Under the pieces are notes generated by a model. That model ran no database searches. It had not been told where the DNA came from and was given only the letters and a program-made list of their open reading frames with translations. Positions 16,618 through 24,963 of a DNA stretch of 64,000 nt are shown here, in pieces; the stretch's first letter is position 1, and the number at the start of each line of letters is the position of its first letter. The stretch is from positions 55,536 through 119,535 of the forward strand of contig NZ_CADIKL010000020.1 of the NCBI RefSeq assembly GCF_902859945.1. Direction: 5' to 3'. Source of the stretch: Paraburkholderia caffeinitolerans. Its GTDB lineage: Bacteria > Pseudomonadota > Gammaproteobacteria > Burkholderiales > Burkholderiaceae. Both the position numbers and the translations under genes were made by a program.

Positions 16618-16646
16618 TAAATAGCTTCAAGTGTGCGCGACGGCAA
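16618..16646 (-). promoter_or_regulatory. candidate sigma-70 promoter of efp
   Basis: On the - strand TTGCCG (16641-16646), a 17-bp spacer and TATTTA (16618-16623) precede the efp start by about 25 bp. Match to consensus is moderate, so efp may be transcribed both from here and from earP. Confidence 0.4.
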
Positions 16647-16735
16647 ACGTCGCAAGCGGTTCGAATGGTGTGTCCCCTTGATGACCCGGAGAACGAAAAT
16701 CGAAGCGCTTGAGACGGGTGCCGTCGGGTAACCGC

Positions 16736-18028
16736 TTATTTTAACTGAGTTTTTGCGAATTCGGCTAGATTTCCGCCGAGATCGCCGGCCTGCGCCAGTT
16801 CGCTCGCCCAGGCCTGCGAGCGGGCTTTGAACTCGGGCAAATATTGCGCGAAATCGCGCCAGTCGGGCACGGGCGGCGGGATCTGCGGGGGCGCATCGAC
16901 GGTGCCGGGCGTCCGGTTCGGAGCATCAGCCGCATGGGCGTCGTTGCCGTTCCAGGCGTGCCAGAAGCGCGCGAGCGCGTTGCGCGGCGCCTCGGCGAGC
17001 GTGCGCGCGTAGTGTTCGAGCGCCGCATCGAGTTTGGGCAAATGGGCGTCGTCTCCCTGCGGGTAGATCTGCCAGACGAACGGCCGGGCGGCCCACTGCG
17101 CGCGCACGAATGAGTCTTCGCCGCGCACGAAATTGACGTCGCTGGCCCATAGCAGCGCGTCGTAGCCGCGCTGCTCCGTGAAGGCGAGGCCGTGCGCGCG
17201 CAGCGGGCCGCGCTCGGCGTGTGCGTGGGCATCGAACGATGCGACACTGAAAAAGCGCGCAATCGCGCCGGAGATGCGGCCCTGCGGCACGAGCAGCACG
17301 ATCGGCGTCGGGCTGTCGCACCACTGCTCGAGCAGGGCGTCGACGGCGGGATTTTCGTAAGCGAAGAGCGAGATCACCGTGGCTTGCGGGTCGGGCGGCG
17401 GACCGCCGGTGGCGTTTTGCCACCACGCTGCTCGTGCCTCGGCCGAGCGCTCGAATGCGGCGCGTGCCTCATCGAGACTGCGCTCCTTGAGCACGCCGCC
17501 GGTGCCCGGGCCGAGGCCAGGGAAGAAGAAGTGCTTGAGCAGCGGGTAGCGCGGATGGGGGGAGGGGCGCAAATGAAAATCGGCAACCCAGTCTTCGGCG
17601 CTCAGGTATTCGAGGTTCAGCCACACGGGCGTGCGCTCGCGCTGCGCCATTGCGGCCACATAGACGCCCGGCAGTTCGCACGCGAACGCTTCGATCACCA
17701 CGTCGGCGATCTGGAGCGTCTCGCCCGCGTGATCGGGCTCGTGCCAGTGTTCGATCACGACATCTTCGATGGTCTGCGTCGCTCGCCCGGGATCGAGCGC
17801 GGGGCACAGCTTCTGGAACGCATGCGGATCGTCGACGAAGATGCGCACTTCCCAGCCGTGCTCGTGCGCAAGCTGGCGCGCGAGGCGCCAGCACACGCCG
17901 ATGTCGCCGAAATTGTCGATCACGGCGCAGAAGATATCGCAGGCGATGCGCGATGCGGCTGCTGATTCGGCTGCGTCTGATGCGGCGTCGCGTTGGCTGC
18001 TTGCTGCGGGACGTTTGCTGTGTGGCAT
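16736..18028 (-). CDS. earP: EF-P arginine-32 rhamnosyltransferase EarP
   Basis: About 430 residues, DUF2331/EarP family, a GT-B-type inverting glycosyltransferase that transfers rhamnose from TDP-rhamnose to Arg32 of EF-P. The conserved N-terminal segment IFCAVIDNFGDIGVCWRLARQLA contains the DNFGDIGV motif with the catalytic Asp, and the C-terminal RGEDSFVRAQWAARPFVWQIYPQ forms the nucleotide-sugar site. The ATG at 18028 is preferred to a TTG at 18070. The start lacks a clear ribosome binding site and has a run of nine C just upstream on its strand. It sits directly upstream of efp, as in other beta-proteobacteria and pseudomonads with this system. Confidence 0.95.
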   Translation of the reverse strand: MPHSKRPAASSQRDAASDAAESAAASRIACDIFCAVIDNFGDIGVCWRLARQLAHEHGWEVRIFVDDPHAFQKLCPALDPGRATQTIEDVVIEHWHEPDHAGETLQIADVVIEAFACELPGVYVAAMAQRERTPVWLNLEYLSAEDWVADFHLRPSPHPRYPLLKHFFFPGLGPGTGGVLKERSLDEARAAFERSAEARAAWWQNATGGPPPDPQATVISLFAYENPAVDALLEQWCDSPTPIVLLVPQGRISGAIARFFSVASFDAHAHAERGPLRAHGLAFTEQRGYDALLWASDVNFVRGEDSFVRAQWAARPFVWQIYPQGDDAHLPKLDAALEHYARTLAEAPRNALARFWHAWNGNDAHAADAPNRTPGTVDAPPQIPPPVPDWRDFAQYLPEFKARSQAWASELAQAGDLGGNLAEFAKTQLK

Positions 18029-18222
18029 GACGGAGGTGGGGGCTGGGGGGGGGCAGGTGCGGGGCCGCAAGCACGGCCGTCAAGGCGACGCTGGCCAAGG
18101 CAGCCGACGGGCTCGGCCCGCGCGCGGAATGATCTAAACTTGCGATTCTAAGATACCCGCATGACGGCGTCGCGCACGCGGCGCGGCCTGCCCGCTGACG
18201 CCACCCCACGCCCCCAGACTGG

Positions 18223-20487
18223 ATGACCGCTTCCACCGAACCCGACGTTTTCGACCCGAAAGAGGTCTTGGCGCAGCTCCCGCATCTGCCCGGCGTGTAT
18301 CGCTATTACGACGCGCAAGGCGCGGTGCTTTACGTGGGCAAGGCGCGCGACCTGAAAAAGCGCGTGTCGAGCTATTTCACGAAGACCCAGCTTTCGCCGC
18401 GCATCGCCATGATGGTCACGCGCATTGCGCGCATCGAGACCACGGTGACGCGTTCCGAGGCCGAAGCGCTGCTGCTCGAGAACAACCTCATCAAGGCGCT
18501 GACGCCGCGCTACAACATCCTCTTTCGCGACGACAAGTCGTATCCGTTCCTCAAGCTCACGGGACACAAGTTTCCGCGCATGGCGTACTACCGTGGCGCG
18601 GTCGATCGCAACAACCAGTACTTCGGGCCGTTTCCGAGTGCTTCGGCGGTGCGCGAGAGCATCCAGATCCTGCAGCGCGTGTTCCAGCTGCGCACCTGTG
18701 AAGACTCGGTCTTCAACAACCGCACGCGGCCGTGCCTGCTGCATCAGATCGCGCGTTGCACCGCGCCGTGCGTGGGCGCGATCAGCGCGGACGATTACGC
18801 GCGCGACGTAAGCAACGCCTCGCGTTTTCTGCTCGGCCGCCAGAACGAGGTGATGAAGGAGCTGGAGACGAAGATGCACGCGTTCGCGGCCGAGCTGAAG
18901 TTCGAGCAGGCGGCGTCCGTGCGCAACCAGATGAGCTCGCTCGCGACGGTGCTGCATCAACAGGTCATCGAAACCGGCGGCGAGAGCGACGTCGACATCC
19001 TCGCGGTGGTGGCGCTGGGCGGGCGGGTCTGCGTGAATCTTGCGATGGTGCGCGGCGGCCGGCATCTGGGCGACAAGGCGTACTTCCCGGCCCACGTCGA
19101 GCGCGCGCTGACCGACGAGGAAGGCGGTGTCGCCGAGGAGATCGATGGCGAGACCGTGCTGGCGGCATCGGCGCTGAAGTCGTTGCCGTCGCTCGCGCGC
19201 AAGGCCATGGTGTCCGCTGCGGGCGCGCATGCTGGCCAGGAAGGTGAAGAAAGCGGCGACGGGCGCGAGCCAACCGCTGAAGACGCTGAGGCCGATCCGC
19301 TCGCGTTCGCGGCGGATCTCGCGAGCGAGGCGCAAGAGGGCGAGGCAGGCGCCGATTCCGCGGCGTCCGCTCGCGCCAGCACGCGCCGCAAGCGCGAGAC
19401 GGGCATTGAATCCGAAGTGCTTGATGCGTTCATCGCCCAGCATTACTTCGGCAACCGCGTGCCGCCGGTGCTGGTGGTGAGCCATCCGCCGGCGAACAGC
19501 GAACTCGTCGACGTGCTCAGCGAGCAGGCCGGACACAAGGTCACGCTGTTGCGCCAGCCGCAAGGACAAAAGCGCGCATGGCTCGCGATGGCCGAGCAGA
19601 ATGCTCGGCTCGCGCTCGCACGCCTGCTCTCCGAGCAGGGCTCGCAGCAGGCGCGCACGCGCACGCTCGCGCAGATGCTCGGCCTGGAACTCGACGACCT
19701 CGCGCATCTGCGCATCGAGTGCTTCGACATCAGCCATACGATGGGCGAGGCGACCCAGGCATCGTGCGTTGTCTATCACCATCACAAGATGCAGTCGGGC
19801 GAGTACCGGCGCTACAACATCACCGGCATCACGGGCGGCGACGACTACGCGGCCATGCGCCAGGTGCTCACACGGCGCTACGAAAAGATGGTCGCGCAAT
19901 CGGCGCGCAACGAGGCCGACGGCGCAGACGAAGGCGACGAAGTGCGGATCCCGGAGATTCTCGACGCGCCCAATGGCCCAGATAGCGCCGATGCCAGCGC
20001 GGTGCAGCCTGAAGGCGCGCAGCCGCCCGCGCCCGGCGGCACGCTGCCGAACATCGTGCTGATCGATGGCGGCAAAGGCCAGGTCGAGGTCGCTCGCCAG
20101 GTGTTCGACGAGCTGGGGCTCGACCCTGCGATGCTGGTGGGCGTGGCCAAGGGCGAGGGGCGCAAGGTCGGTCTCGAAACCCTGGTGTTCGCCGACGGCC
20201 GCGCGCCGCTCGAACTCGGCAAGGAGAGCGCGGCGCTGATGCTGGTCGCGCAGATCCGCGACGAGGCGCATCGTTTCGCAATCACGGGCATGCGCGCGAA
20301 GCGCGGCAAGACGCGCCAGACTTCGCGGCTCGAAGAACTCGAGGGCGTGGGCGCGAAACGTCGCCAGCGCCTGCTCGCGCGCTTCGGTGGCTTGCGCGGC
20401 GTGATGGCCGCGAGCGTGGAGGATCTGGCGAGCGTGGAGGGCATCTCGCACGCGCTCGCCGAGCAGATCTATCAGCAGCTTCATTGA
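18223..20487 (+). CDS. uvrC: excinuclease ABC subunit C
   Basis: UvrC makes both incisions in nucleotide excision repair. The GIY-YIG domain is at the N-terminus (GVYRYYD, then VLYVGKARDLKKRVSSYF), the UVR motif at about 207-240, the RNase H-like second nuclease in the C-terminal half (IECFDISHTMGEA and LIDGGKGQ), and a helix-hairpin-helix at about 702-752. The product is 754 residues against about 610 in E. coli. Two low-complexity insertions explain this: about 332-394 (acidic, Ala/Glu-rich) and about 562-606 (acidic then Pro-rich). The start is the ATG at 18223. The gene is divergent from earP. Confidence 0.96.
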   Translation: MTASTEPDVFDPKEVLAQLPHLPGVYRYYDAQGAVLYVGKARDLKKRVSSYFTKTQLSPRIAMMVTRIARIETTVTRSEAEALLLENNLIKALTPRYNILFRDDKSYPFLKLTGHKFPRMAYYRGAVDRNNQYFGPFPSASAVRESIQILQRVFQLRTCEDSVFNNRTRPCLLHQIARCTAPCVGAISADDYARDVSNASRFLLGRQNEVMKELETKMHAFAAELKFEQAASVRNQMSSLATVLHQQVIETGGESDVDILAVVALGGRVCVNLAMVRGGRHLGDKAYFPAHVERALTDEEGGVAEEIDGETVLAASALKSLPSLARKAMVSAAGAHAGQEGEESGDGREPTAEDAEADPLAFAADLASEAQEGEAGADSAASARASTRRKRETGIESEVLDAFIAQHYFGNRVPPVLVVSHPPANSELVDVLSEQAGHKVTLLRQPQGQKRAWLAMAEQNARLALARLLSEQGSQQARTRTLAQMLGLELDDLAHLRIECFDISHTMGEATQASCVVYHHHKMQSGEYRRYNITGITGGDDYAAMRQVLTRRYEKMVAQSARNEADGADEGDEVRIPEILDAPNGPDSADASAVQPEGAQPPAPGGTLPNIVLIDGGKGQVEVARQVFDELGLDPAMLVGVAKGEGRKVGLETLVFADGRAPLELGKESAALMLVAQIRDEAHRFAITGMRAKRGKTRQTSRLEELEGVGAKRRQRLLARFGGLRGVMAASVEDLASVEGISHALAEQIYQQLH

Positions 20488-20616
20488 TCCCGCGATGGAT
20501 CTCACGACCGCTTCACCCGCCGCGCTGTCTTACGTTTGCTTGTGGCAGGTCCGGTGACGCGGCACAATTGCATCTCCCATCATTGCGATCTTCTCCCTGA
20601 CAGACTGCGCCACACG

Positions 20617-21207
20617 ATGCCGTTCAATATTCCAATTCTTCTGACATGGCTGCGGATTGTGCTGATTCCGCTCGTGGTTGGCGTGTTTTATCTGCCGGAA
20701 ACGGTGCTGAGCCCGATGCATCAGAACATCGCGGCGATGGTGATCTTCGTGCTGGCGGCGCTGACCGACTGGTTCGACGGCTATCTCGCCCGGAAGTGGA
20801 ATCAGACCTCGTCGTTCGGCGCATTCCTCGACCCGGTGGCCGACAAGCTCATGGTGACGGCCGCGCTGCTCGTGCTCGTGCATCTGCAACGCCTTGACGC
20901 AGCGATCGCACTCGTGATCGTGGGGCGCGAGATCGCCATTTCGGCGCTGCGCGAATGGATGGCGCAGATCGGTGCGTCAAAAAGCGTCGCCGTGAACCAG
21001 CTCGGCAAGTTCAAGACGGCCTGCCAGATGGTGGCGATCCCGATGCTGCTGTTCTATGCGCCGCTGACGATCGGCGGGCACACGTTGTTCGACTCGCGCG
21101 TGTGGGGCACGTGGCTCGTCTACGTGGCGGCCGTGCTGACGATCTGGTCGATGCTCTATTACATGAAGCTCGCGTGGCCGCAGATCCGCGAGCGGGGAAG
21201 CCTGTAA
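20617..21207 (+). CDS. pgsA: CDP-diacylglycerol-glycerol-3-phosphate 3-phosphatidyltransferase
   Basis: A 196-residue inner-membrane enzyme that makes phosphatidylglycerol phosphate, the committed step to PG and cardiolipin. The CDP-alcohol phosphotransferase motif is complete: Asp51 and Asp54 in TDWFDGYLAR and Asp72/Asp76 in FLDPVADK. Several hydrophobic helices surround it. The ATG at 20617 gives the usual MPFNIPILLTWLRI N-terminus. It follows uvrC, a common pairing, and precedes a tRNA cluster. Confidence 0.95.
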   Translation: MPFNIPILLTWLRIVLIPLVVGVFYLPETVLSPMHQNIAAMVIFVLAALTDWFDGYLARKWNQTSSFGAFLDPVADKLMVTAALLVLVHLQRLDAAIALVIVGREIAISALREWMAQIGASKSVAVNQLGKFKTACQMVAIPMLLFYAPLTIGGHTLFDSRVWGTWLVYVAAVLTIWSMLYYMKLAWPQIRERGSL

Positions 21208-21261
21208 GTGGCGCAACTCGGGATTCCCGCGAATCTTTTTTAAAAAGATTCCCCGAGGGGG

Positions 21262-21290
21262 TTGACACGATTCAGCAGGTTATACATAAT
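21262..21290 (+). promoter_or_regulatory. promoter of the tRNA-Gly/tRNA-Cys cluster
   Basis: TTGACA (21262-21267), a 17-bp spacer and CATAAT (21285-21290) lie about 90 bp before the first tRNA-Gly. Just upstream, 21231-21251 is a perfect A/T-rich palindrome (GAATCTTTTT and its complement around one T), which might insulate the cluster from pgsA read-through. Confidence 0.7.
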
Positions 21291-21383
21291 CTCACTTCTC
21301 CGCTGCACGACAAGCAGCAAACGAAGCAGATGCGGTGGAGATCGCTGAAGTTAAGCGGTAAATCAGCGGCGAAGCAGGAAAAT

Positions 21384-21459
21384 GCGGGAGTAGCTCAGTT
21401 GGTAGAGCGCAACCTTGCCAAGGTTGAGGTCGCGAGTTCGAGACTCGTCTCCCGCTCCA
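21384..21459 (+). tRNA. tRNA-Gly (anticodon GCC), copy 1
   Basis: A 76-nt cloverleaf with acceptor GCGGGAG/CTCCCGC, D-loop AGTTGGTA, anticodon loop TTGCCAA (anticodon GCC), T-loop TTCGAGA and an encoded CCA end. Confidence 0.97.
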
Positions 21460-21532
21460 AATTTTGGGGCAGCGTTTTGCAGTAATGTAAAGCGGGGCGC
21501 CGGGGCAGTAAAGGCAGTTCGGCAGTAAAAAT

Positions 21533-21608
21533 GCGGGAGTAGCTCAGTTGGTAGAGCGCAACCTTGCCAAGGTTGAGGTCGCGAGTTCGAGACTCGTCTC
21601 CCGCTCCA
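21533..21608 (+). tRNA. tRNA-Gly (anticodon GCC), copy 2
   Basis: Identical over all 76 nt to the copy at 21384-21459, with encoded CCA. The two copies are separated by 73 bp and share a few flanking bases, consistent with a tandem duplication. Confidence 0.97.
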
Positions 21609-21732
21609 GAATTCCGGGGAAGCAGCGCTTCCCCTTTTGTTTGGCGGGCCGCAAGGCCGCCGCACAAAATCTGGTCGATGGTTGTGTGCGCAATCAGTGC
21701 GGTGCGTGCGAAACATCGAACAGTCCGCTTTT

Positions 21733-21806
21733 GGCGCGATAGCAAAGCGGTTATGCAGCGGCCTGCAAAGCCGTGTAGGCCGGTTCGACTCCGGCTCGCG
21801 CCTCCA
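21733..21806 (+). tRNA. tRNA-Cys (anticodon GCA)
   Basis: A 74-nt cloverleaf: acceptor GGCGCGA/TCGCGCC, anticodon stem-loop with GCA, T-loop TTCGACT, encoded CCA. It probably shares the transcript of the two tRNA-Gly copies. Confidence 0.96.
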
Positions 21807-21817
21807 GGTAAGACAAG

Positions 21818-21848
21818 AAAAGCCACCTTCGGGTGGCTTTTCTTTTTT
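21818..21848 (+). terminator. terminator of the tRNA cluster
   Basis: A 10-bp stem AAAAGCCACC / GGTGGCTTTT with a TTCG tetraloop is followed by TCTTTTTTCT, 11 bp after tRNA-Cys. Confidence 0.92.
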
Positions 21849-21940
21849 CTACGGCGCATTCGATGCCTGGCCAAACAGATGATGTGCCGTCCTACGGGTT
21901 CCCGCACAATCGACGCATCGCTTTCCTCCGGACTTTCTCC

Positions 21941-22213
21941 ATGCCCATCGAACTTCCCGAAGACGCGCGCGCTGCCGCGATTGCGTCGATCCAGCGCTAC
22001 TTCGACACCAACATGGACGAGCCGATCGGCAATGTTGCCGCGGGCGGCTTGTTGGGCTTCTTTCTCGAAGAGATCGCGCCCGCTGTTTATAACCGGGCGA
22101 TCGCCGATGCGCAGGAGCGCATGCAGGCGCGTATCGTCGAGCTCGACATCGACCTTCACGAAGAGCCGTTTCAGTACTGGCGCAAGTTCGAGTCGCCGCG
22201 CCGGCGCAAGTGA
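21941..22213 (+). CDS. DUF2164 family protein
   Basis: A 90-residue small soluble protein. The segment IQRYFDTNMDEPIGNVAAGGLLGFFLEEIAPAVYNRAIADAQ matches the DUF2164 pattern (helix, then a Gly-rich turn, then EE-x-x-P-x-x-YN). The ATG at 21941 is chosen because sequence before it is unrelated to the family and overlaps the terminator. No biochemical function is known. It is followed closely by the ElaA-like gene. Confidence 0.82.
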   Translation: MPIELPEDARAAAIASIQRYFDTNMDEPIGNVAAGGLLGFFLEEIAPAVYNRAIADAQERMQARIVELDIDLHEEPFQYWRKFESPRRRK

Positions 22214-22304
22214 CGAGTGACCAGTGGCGGTCCCGGCTGGCGTTTGTGCCGTACGCGCGCCGCGGGGCATAATCGGCGTTTCAGCAAGACTTGATGGAAA
22301 TTCC

Positions 22305-22805
22305 ATGATTGCGCAGCCTCCCGCATTGCCAACGGCCCAACTCGACTGGCAATGGACCGCATTCGATGCGCTTTCTTCGCGCGATGTCTATGAAATGCTC
22401 CGGCTGCGTTCGGCCGTGTTCGTGGTCGAGCAAAACTGCGTGTACGGCGATATCGACGGCCTCGACGGCGATGCCTGGCATCTGCTCGCGTGGGGGGAGC
22501 GGTACGGCGTGCGTGAATTGGCGGGCTATCTGCGCGTGCTGCTGCCAGACGCGGAGGATCCGGACGTGCGCATCGGCCGCGTGGTGACATCGCAGAACTT
22601 TCGCGGCATCAAGCTCGGCAACGGATTGCTCGAACGCGCGATCGCGCACATTGCCCGGCAATGGCCGGGCGTGCCGATGCGGCTGCACGCCCAGGCGCAT
22701 CTGCAGAAGTTCTACGGCGCGTTCGGTTTCGAGCCGGTTTCGGAGATCCACGACGAAGACGGCATACCGCACGTGTGGATGCGTTCGGAGCAGGGAGCCG
22801 CGTAG
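22305..22805 (+). CDS. GNAT family N-acetyltransferase, ElaA-like
   Basis: A 166-residue single-domain acetyltransferase. The N-terminal LRSAVFVVEQNCVYGDIDGLDGDAWHLLAW stretch is characteristic of ElaA proteins. The acetyl-CoA loop is recognisable in IGRVVTSQNFRGIKLGNGLLERAI, and LHAQAHLQKFYGAFGFEPVSE ends the fold. The start ATG at 22305 follows a weak GATGGAA ribosome site; an upstream reading to 22224 is less likely. The acceptor substrate is unknown. Confidence 0.88.
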   Translation: MIAQPPALPTAQLDWQWTAFDALSSRDVYEMLRLRSAVFVVEQNCVYGDIDGLDGDAWHLLAWGERYGVRELAGYLRVLLPDAEDPDVRIGRVVTSQNFRGIKLGNGLLERAIAHIARQWPGVPMRLHAQAHLQKFYGAFGFEPVSEIHDEDGIPHVWMRSEQGAA

Positions 22806-22832
22806 GGCTCCGTGCTAACGCCTTGCGAGCGC

Positions 22833-23702
22833 TCAGGTGTGTTGAGCGCTGTGCGAATGCCGCGCGCGTTGGCGCACGCCTCGCGTGGGCTTAAGCCGCC
22901 CGCGCGCCGAGAGCCGCATCCAGTGACGCAGCGCGATCAACGCGCCGACCACGCTCATCATCGATCCCGGAATCCACAATAGCAGGCCACCGATCTGCTG
23001 ATCGCGCATGGGAGAGAGCCATGTGAATGCGCGTCCGCAAATCGAATAGACCGGATAGAGCTCGTGCGAGGTGAAGAAGATGAACGCGCCGAGCACGATT
23101 TGCGGCGGAATGGCCGCAATCACCACCAGCACGCGCTTGCCGGGCGCGAGGCGCGCAGGCGGCGCGGGGCGTGGATCGAGCACGAGCCACCAGAACAGCA
23201 GACCGTCGATCACCATGCTCCAGTTCATCACGCGGTAAAGCCGCCAGTCGAGCATCGCGATGAAGTGGATGGGCGAGAGCAGCCAGAAGTAGATGAGTCC
23301 GACGAACAGCGTCACGGCGACCACCGAATGCATGACGACGTCGAGCATTGCCCGCACCGGTCGAGCGTTCAGCGCGGGCCGCACGAAGCGTTGCCGCCAC
23401 GCGAACGGGATGCCGGCGCGCAGCGCCGCGCCCGGATAGGCGAGCGCAATGAAGAATGGCCCGAGGTGGTGCAGCACGAGATGCTGCGCGCGGTGCATGA
23501 AGAACTCATGCTCGAAGAAGTAGTCGAGCCGCGTATGCAGCGCGACATAGAGCGCACCGAGGCCGAACCAGAACGAGATCCGGCGCGCCAGCGAGACCCT
23601 CGCGTGGCGCTGGCCGCGTATGAACAGTACCGCCGCCAGGGTTATCGCGATCACCACCGTTGGCGACGGCTCCCACGGGTCGAGCCAGTAGAGCAGGTTC
23701 AT
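22833..23702 (-). CDS. cytochrome c oxidase assembly protein, CtaG (caa3-type) family
   Basis: A 289-residue polytopic membrane protein with about seven hydrophobic helices. It carries the conserved His-rich features of the caa3_CtaG/DUF1404 family: HRAQHLVLHHLGPFFIALAYPGAALR, MLDVVMHS and FTSHELYPVYSICGRAF. Family members are implicated in copper insertion into heme-copper oxidases. Downstream of the PCu(A)C and SCO genes on the same strand, it completes a copper-delivery set, although no oxidase subunit gene is in the window. The C-terminal tail is basic. Confidence 0.85.
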   Translation of the reverse strand: MNLLYWLDPWEPSPTVVIAITLAAVLFIRGQRHARVSLARRISFWFGLGALYVALHTRLDYFFEHEFFMHRAQHLVLHHLGPFFIALAYPGAALRAGIPFAWRQRFVRPALNARPVRAMLDVVMHSVVAVTLFVGLIYFWLLSPIHFIAMLDWRLYRVMNWSMVIDGLLFWWLVLDPRPAPPARLAPGKRVLVVIAAIPPQIVLGAFIFFTSHELYPVYSICGRAFTWLSPMRDQQIGGLLLWIPGSMMSVVGALIALRHWMRLSARGRLKPTRGVRQRARHSHSAQHT

Positions 23703-23770
23703 CGTGGGCTTTTACGCAGGTTCATCGAGCGCTTCTCCGCGGATTCATGGCGCGGGTTTTCATTGCCGCA

Positions 23771-24262
23771 TTACTGCTGCGACGGCGGCTTCACCGCGAA
23801 CGGCGTGTCGAGCGTCGCGCCGTCTGAGAACTGCAGCTTCACGTGGACCGTGTCGCCGGGTGCGATCTTGTGCTTCGCGTGTTCCAGCATCAGGTGATAG
23901 CCGCCCGGCGCAATCGACAGCGTGCCGTGCGCGGGCACCGTAGCGTTGTGCACCATCACCATCTTCTGCGTCGAGCCGTTCGATACGGTCTGATGCAGCA
24001 TCACCATGCCGTAGTCGTCGCTTGTCACGTTCACGAGGTCGACCGGCTTGTCGCTGTCATTCTTCAACGTGACGTAACCCGCCGCCGGCAGATCGTTGGG
24101 CAGCCAGCGGACCCAGGCGTTCTGCGCGGTGAGTGCGTCGGCGGCATGCGCCGCCGGGGCGAACGCTGCGAATGTGCAGGCGAGGGCGCAGCCGATCGTG
24201 GCGCTCCAGCGGGTCATGGGGTTCGTGGCAGTCACGCTGCGGGACTTCATTTTCATCGTCAT
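23771..24262 (-). CDS. periplasmic copper chaperone PCu(A)C
   Basis: A 163-residue exported protein. The signal peptide spans about residues 17-41, ending near AHAAD. The mature domain shows the Cu(I) ligand pattern of the PCu(A)C family: MVMLHQ, a QKMVMVHN segment, then a YHLMLE segment, giving the Met/His set seen in DR1885 homologues. It delivers Cu(I) to the CuA or CuB site of cytochrome oxidase together with SCO. The ATG at 24262 is chosen as the first Met before the signal peptide. It lies 53 bp after the SCO gene. Confidence 0.9.
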   Translation of the reverse strand: MTMKMKSRSVTATNPMTRWSATIGCALACTFAAFAPAAHAADALTAQNAWVRWLPNDLPAAGYVTLKNDSDKPVDLVNVTSDDYGMVMLHQTVSNGSTQKMVMVHNATVPAHGTLSIAPGGYHLMLEHAKHKIAPGDTVHVKLQFSDGATLDTPFAVKPPSQQ

Positions 24263-24315
24263 GGCAGTTCCTGTTGCGAGTGGTCCGGAAATTGGGTTGA
24301 GGATCGCGCCGGCGC

Positions 24316-24963
24316 CTACGCGGCCGGGCCGATCACGCGGCGCACGTCGTGCGCGATCGCGTCGGGCGAATCCTTGTCGGTGGCGAGCAGGCGCGCGCGG
24401 CCTTGTGCATCGAACACGTAGACGGCCGAGCTGTGCGTGACTTCGTAGCTGCCGTCGGGGTCGCGCTGCTCCATCTGATACGCCACGCGATAGCGTTTTG
24501 CCAGCGATTCGATTTGCGCATCGGTGCCGGTGAGGCCGAGCGCGTGGTGGGCGTCGAACGCACTCACGTAGGCATGTAACGCCTGCGGCGTGTCGCGTGC
24601 GGGATCGACGCTGATGAAGAGTATCCGCACATGCTGTGCGTCGGGTCCGAGTTTCGCTATGACCTGCATCAGACGCGCCATCGTTTCCGGACAGACGTCC
24701 GGGCAATGCGTGTAGCCGAAGTACACGAGGGTGGTATTGCCATGCAGATCCGCACTCGTGATGGGCTTGCCGCTGTCTTCGGTGAGCGCGAACGTGAGGT
24801 CGGGCAGATGGCCGCTCACGTCGGTGAGTTGCCACGGCTCGGCCGCACGCGTGCATGCTGCGAGGAGTACGGAGCCGGCGGCGAGCGCCAGCAGTAACGC
24901 GGGGCGGGCTACGGCGCGCAGTGCGAAGCGTGACGTGCGTGAAGCGTCGAACTCGGGGAACAA
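24316..24963 (-). CDS. SCO1/SenC family copper-binding lipoprotein
   Basis: A 215-residue thioredoxin-fold protein of cytochrome oxidase assembly. The N-terminal hydrophobic segment ends in a lipobox LLAAC (Cys37), so it is probably a lipoprotein anchored at the inner membrane. The CPDVC motif (Cys87, Cys91) and the later conserved His in YEVTHSSAVYV form the copper site. LFISVDPARDTP is the usual conserved strand. It is first in the SCO-PCu(A)C-CtaG-like - strand group and divergent from otsB. Confidence 0.92.
   Translation of the reverse strand: MFPEFDASRTSRFALRAVARPALLLALAAGSVLLAACTRAAEPWQLTDVSGHLPDLTFALTEDSGKPITSADLHGNTTLVYFGYTHCPDVCPETMARLMQVIAKLGPDAQHVRILFISVDPARDTPQALHAYVSAFDAHHALGLTGTDAQIESLAKRYRVAYQMEQRDPDGSYEVTHSSAVYVFDAQGRARLLATDKDSPDAIAHDVRRVIGPAA

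Noticed and set aside
21231..21251. Perfect A/T-rich palindrome as a pgsA terminator
   Set aside because: The arms leave a one-base loop and the stem is mostly A-T, so it is a poor rho-independent terminator. It is noted only as context for the tRNA promoter.
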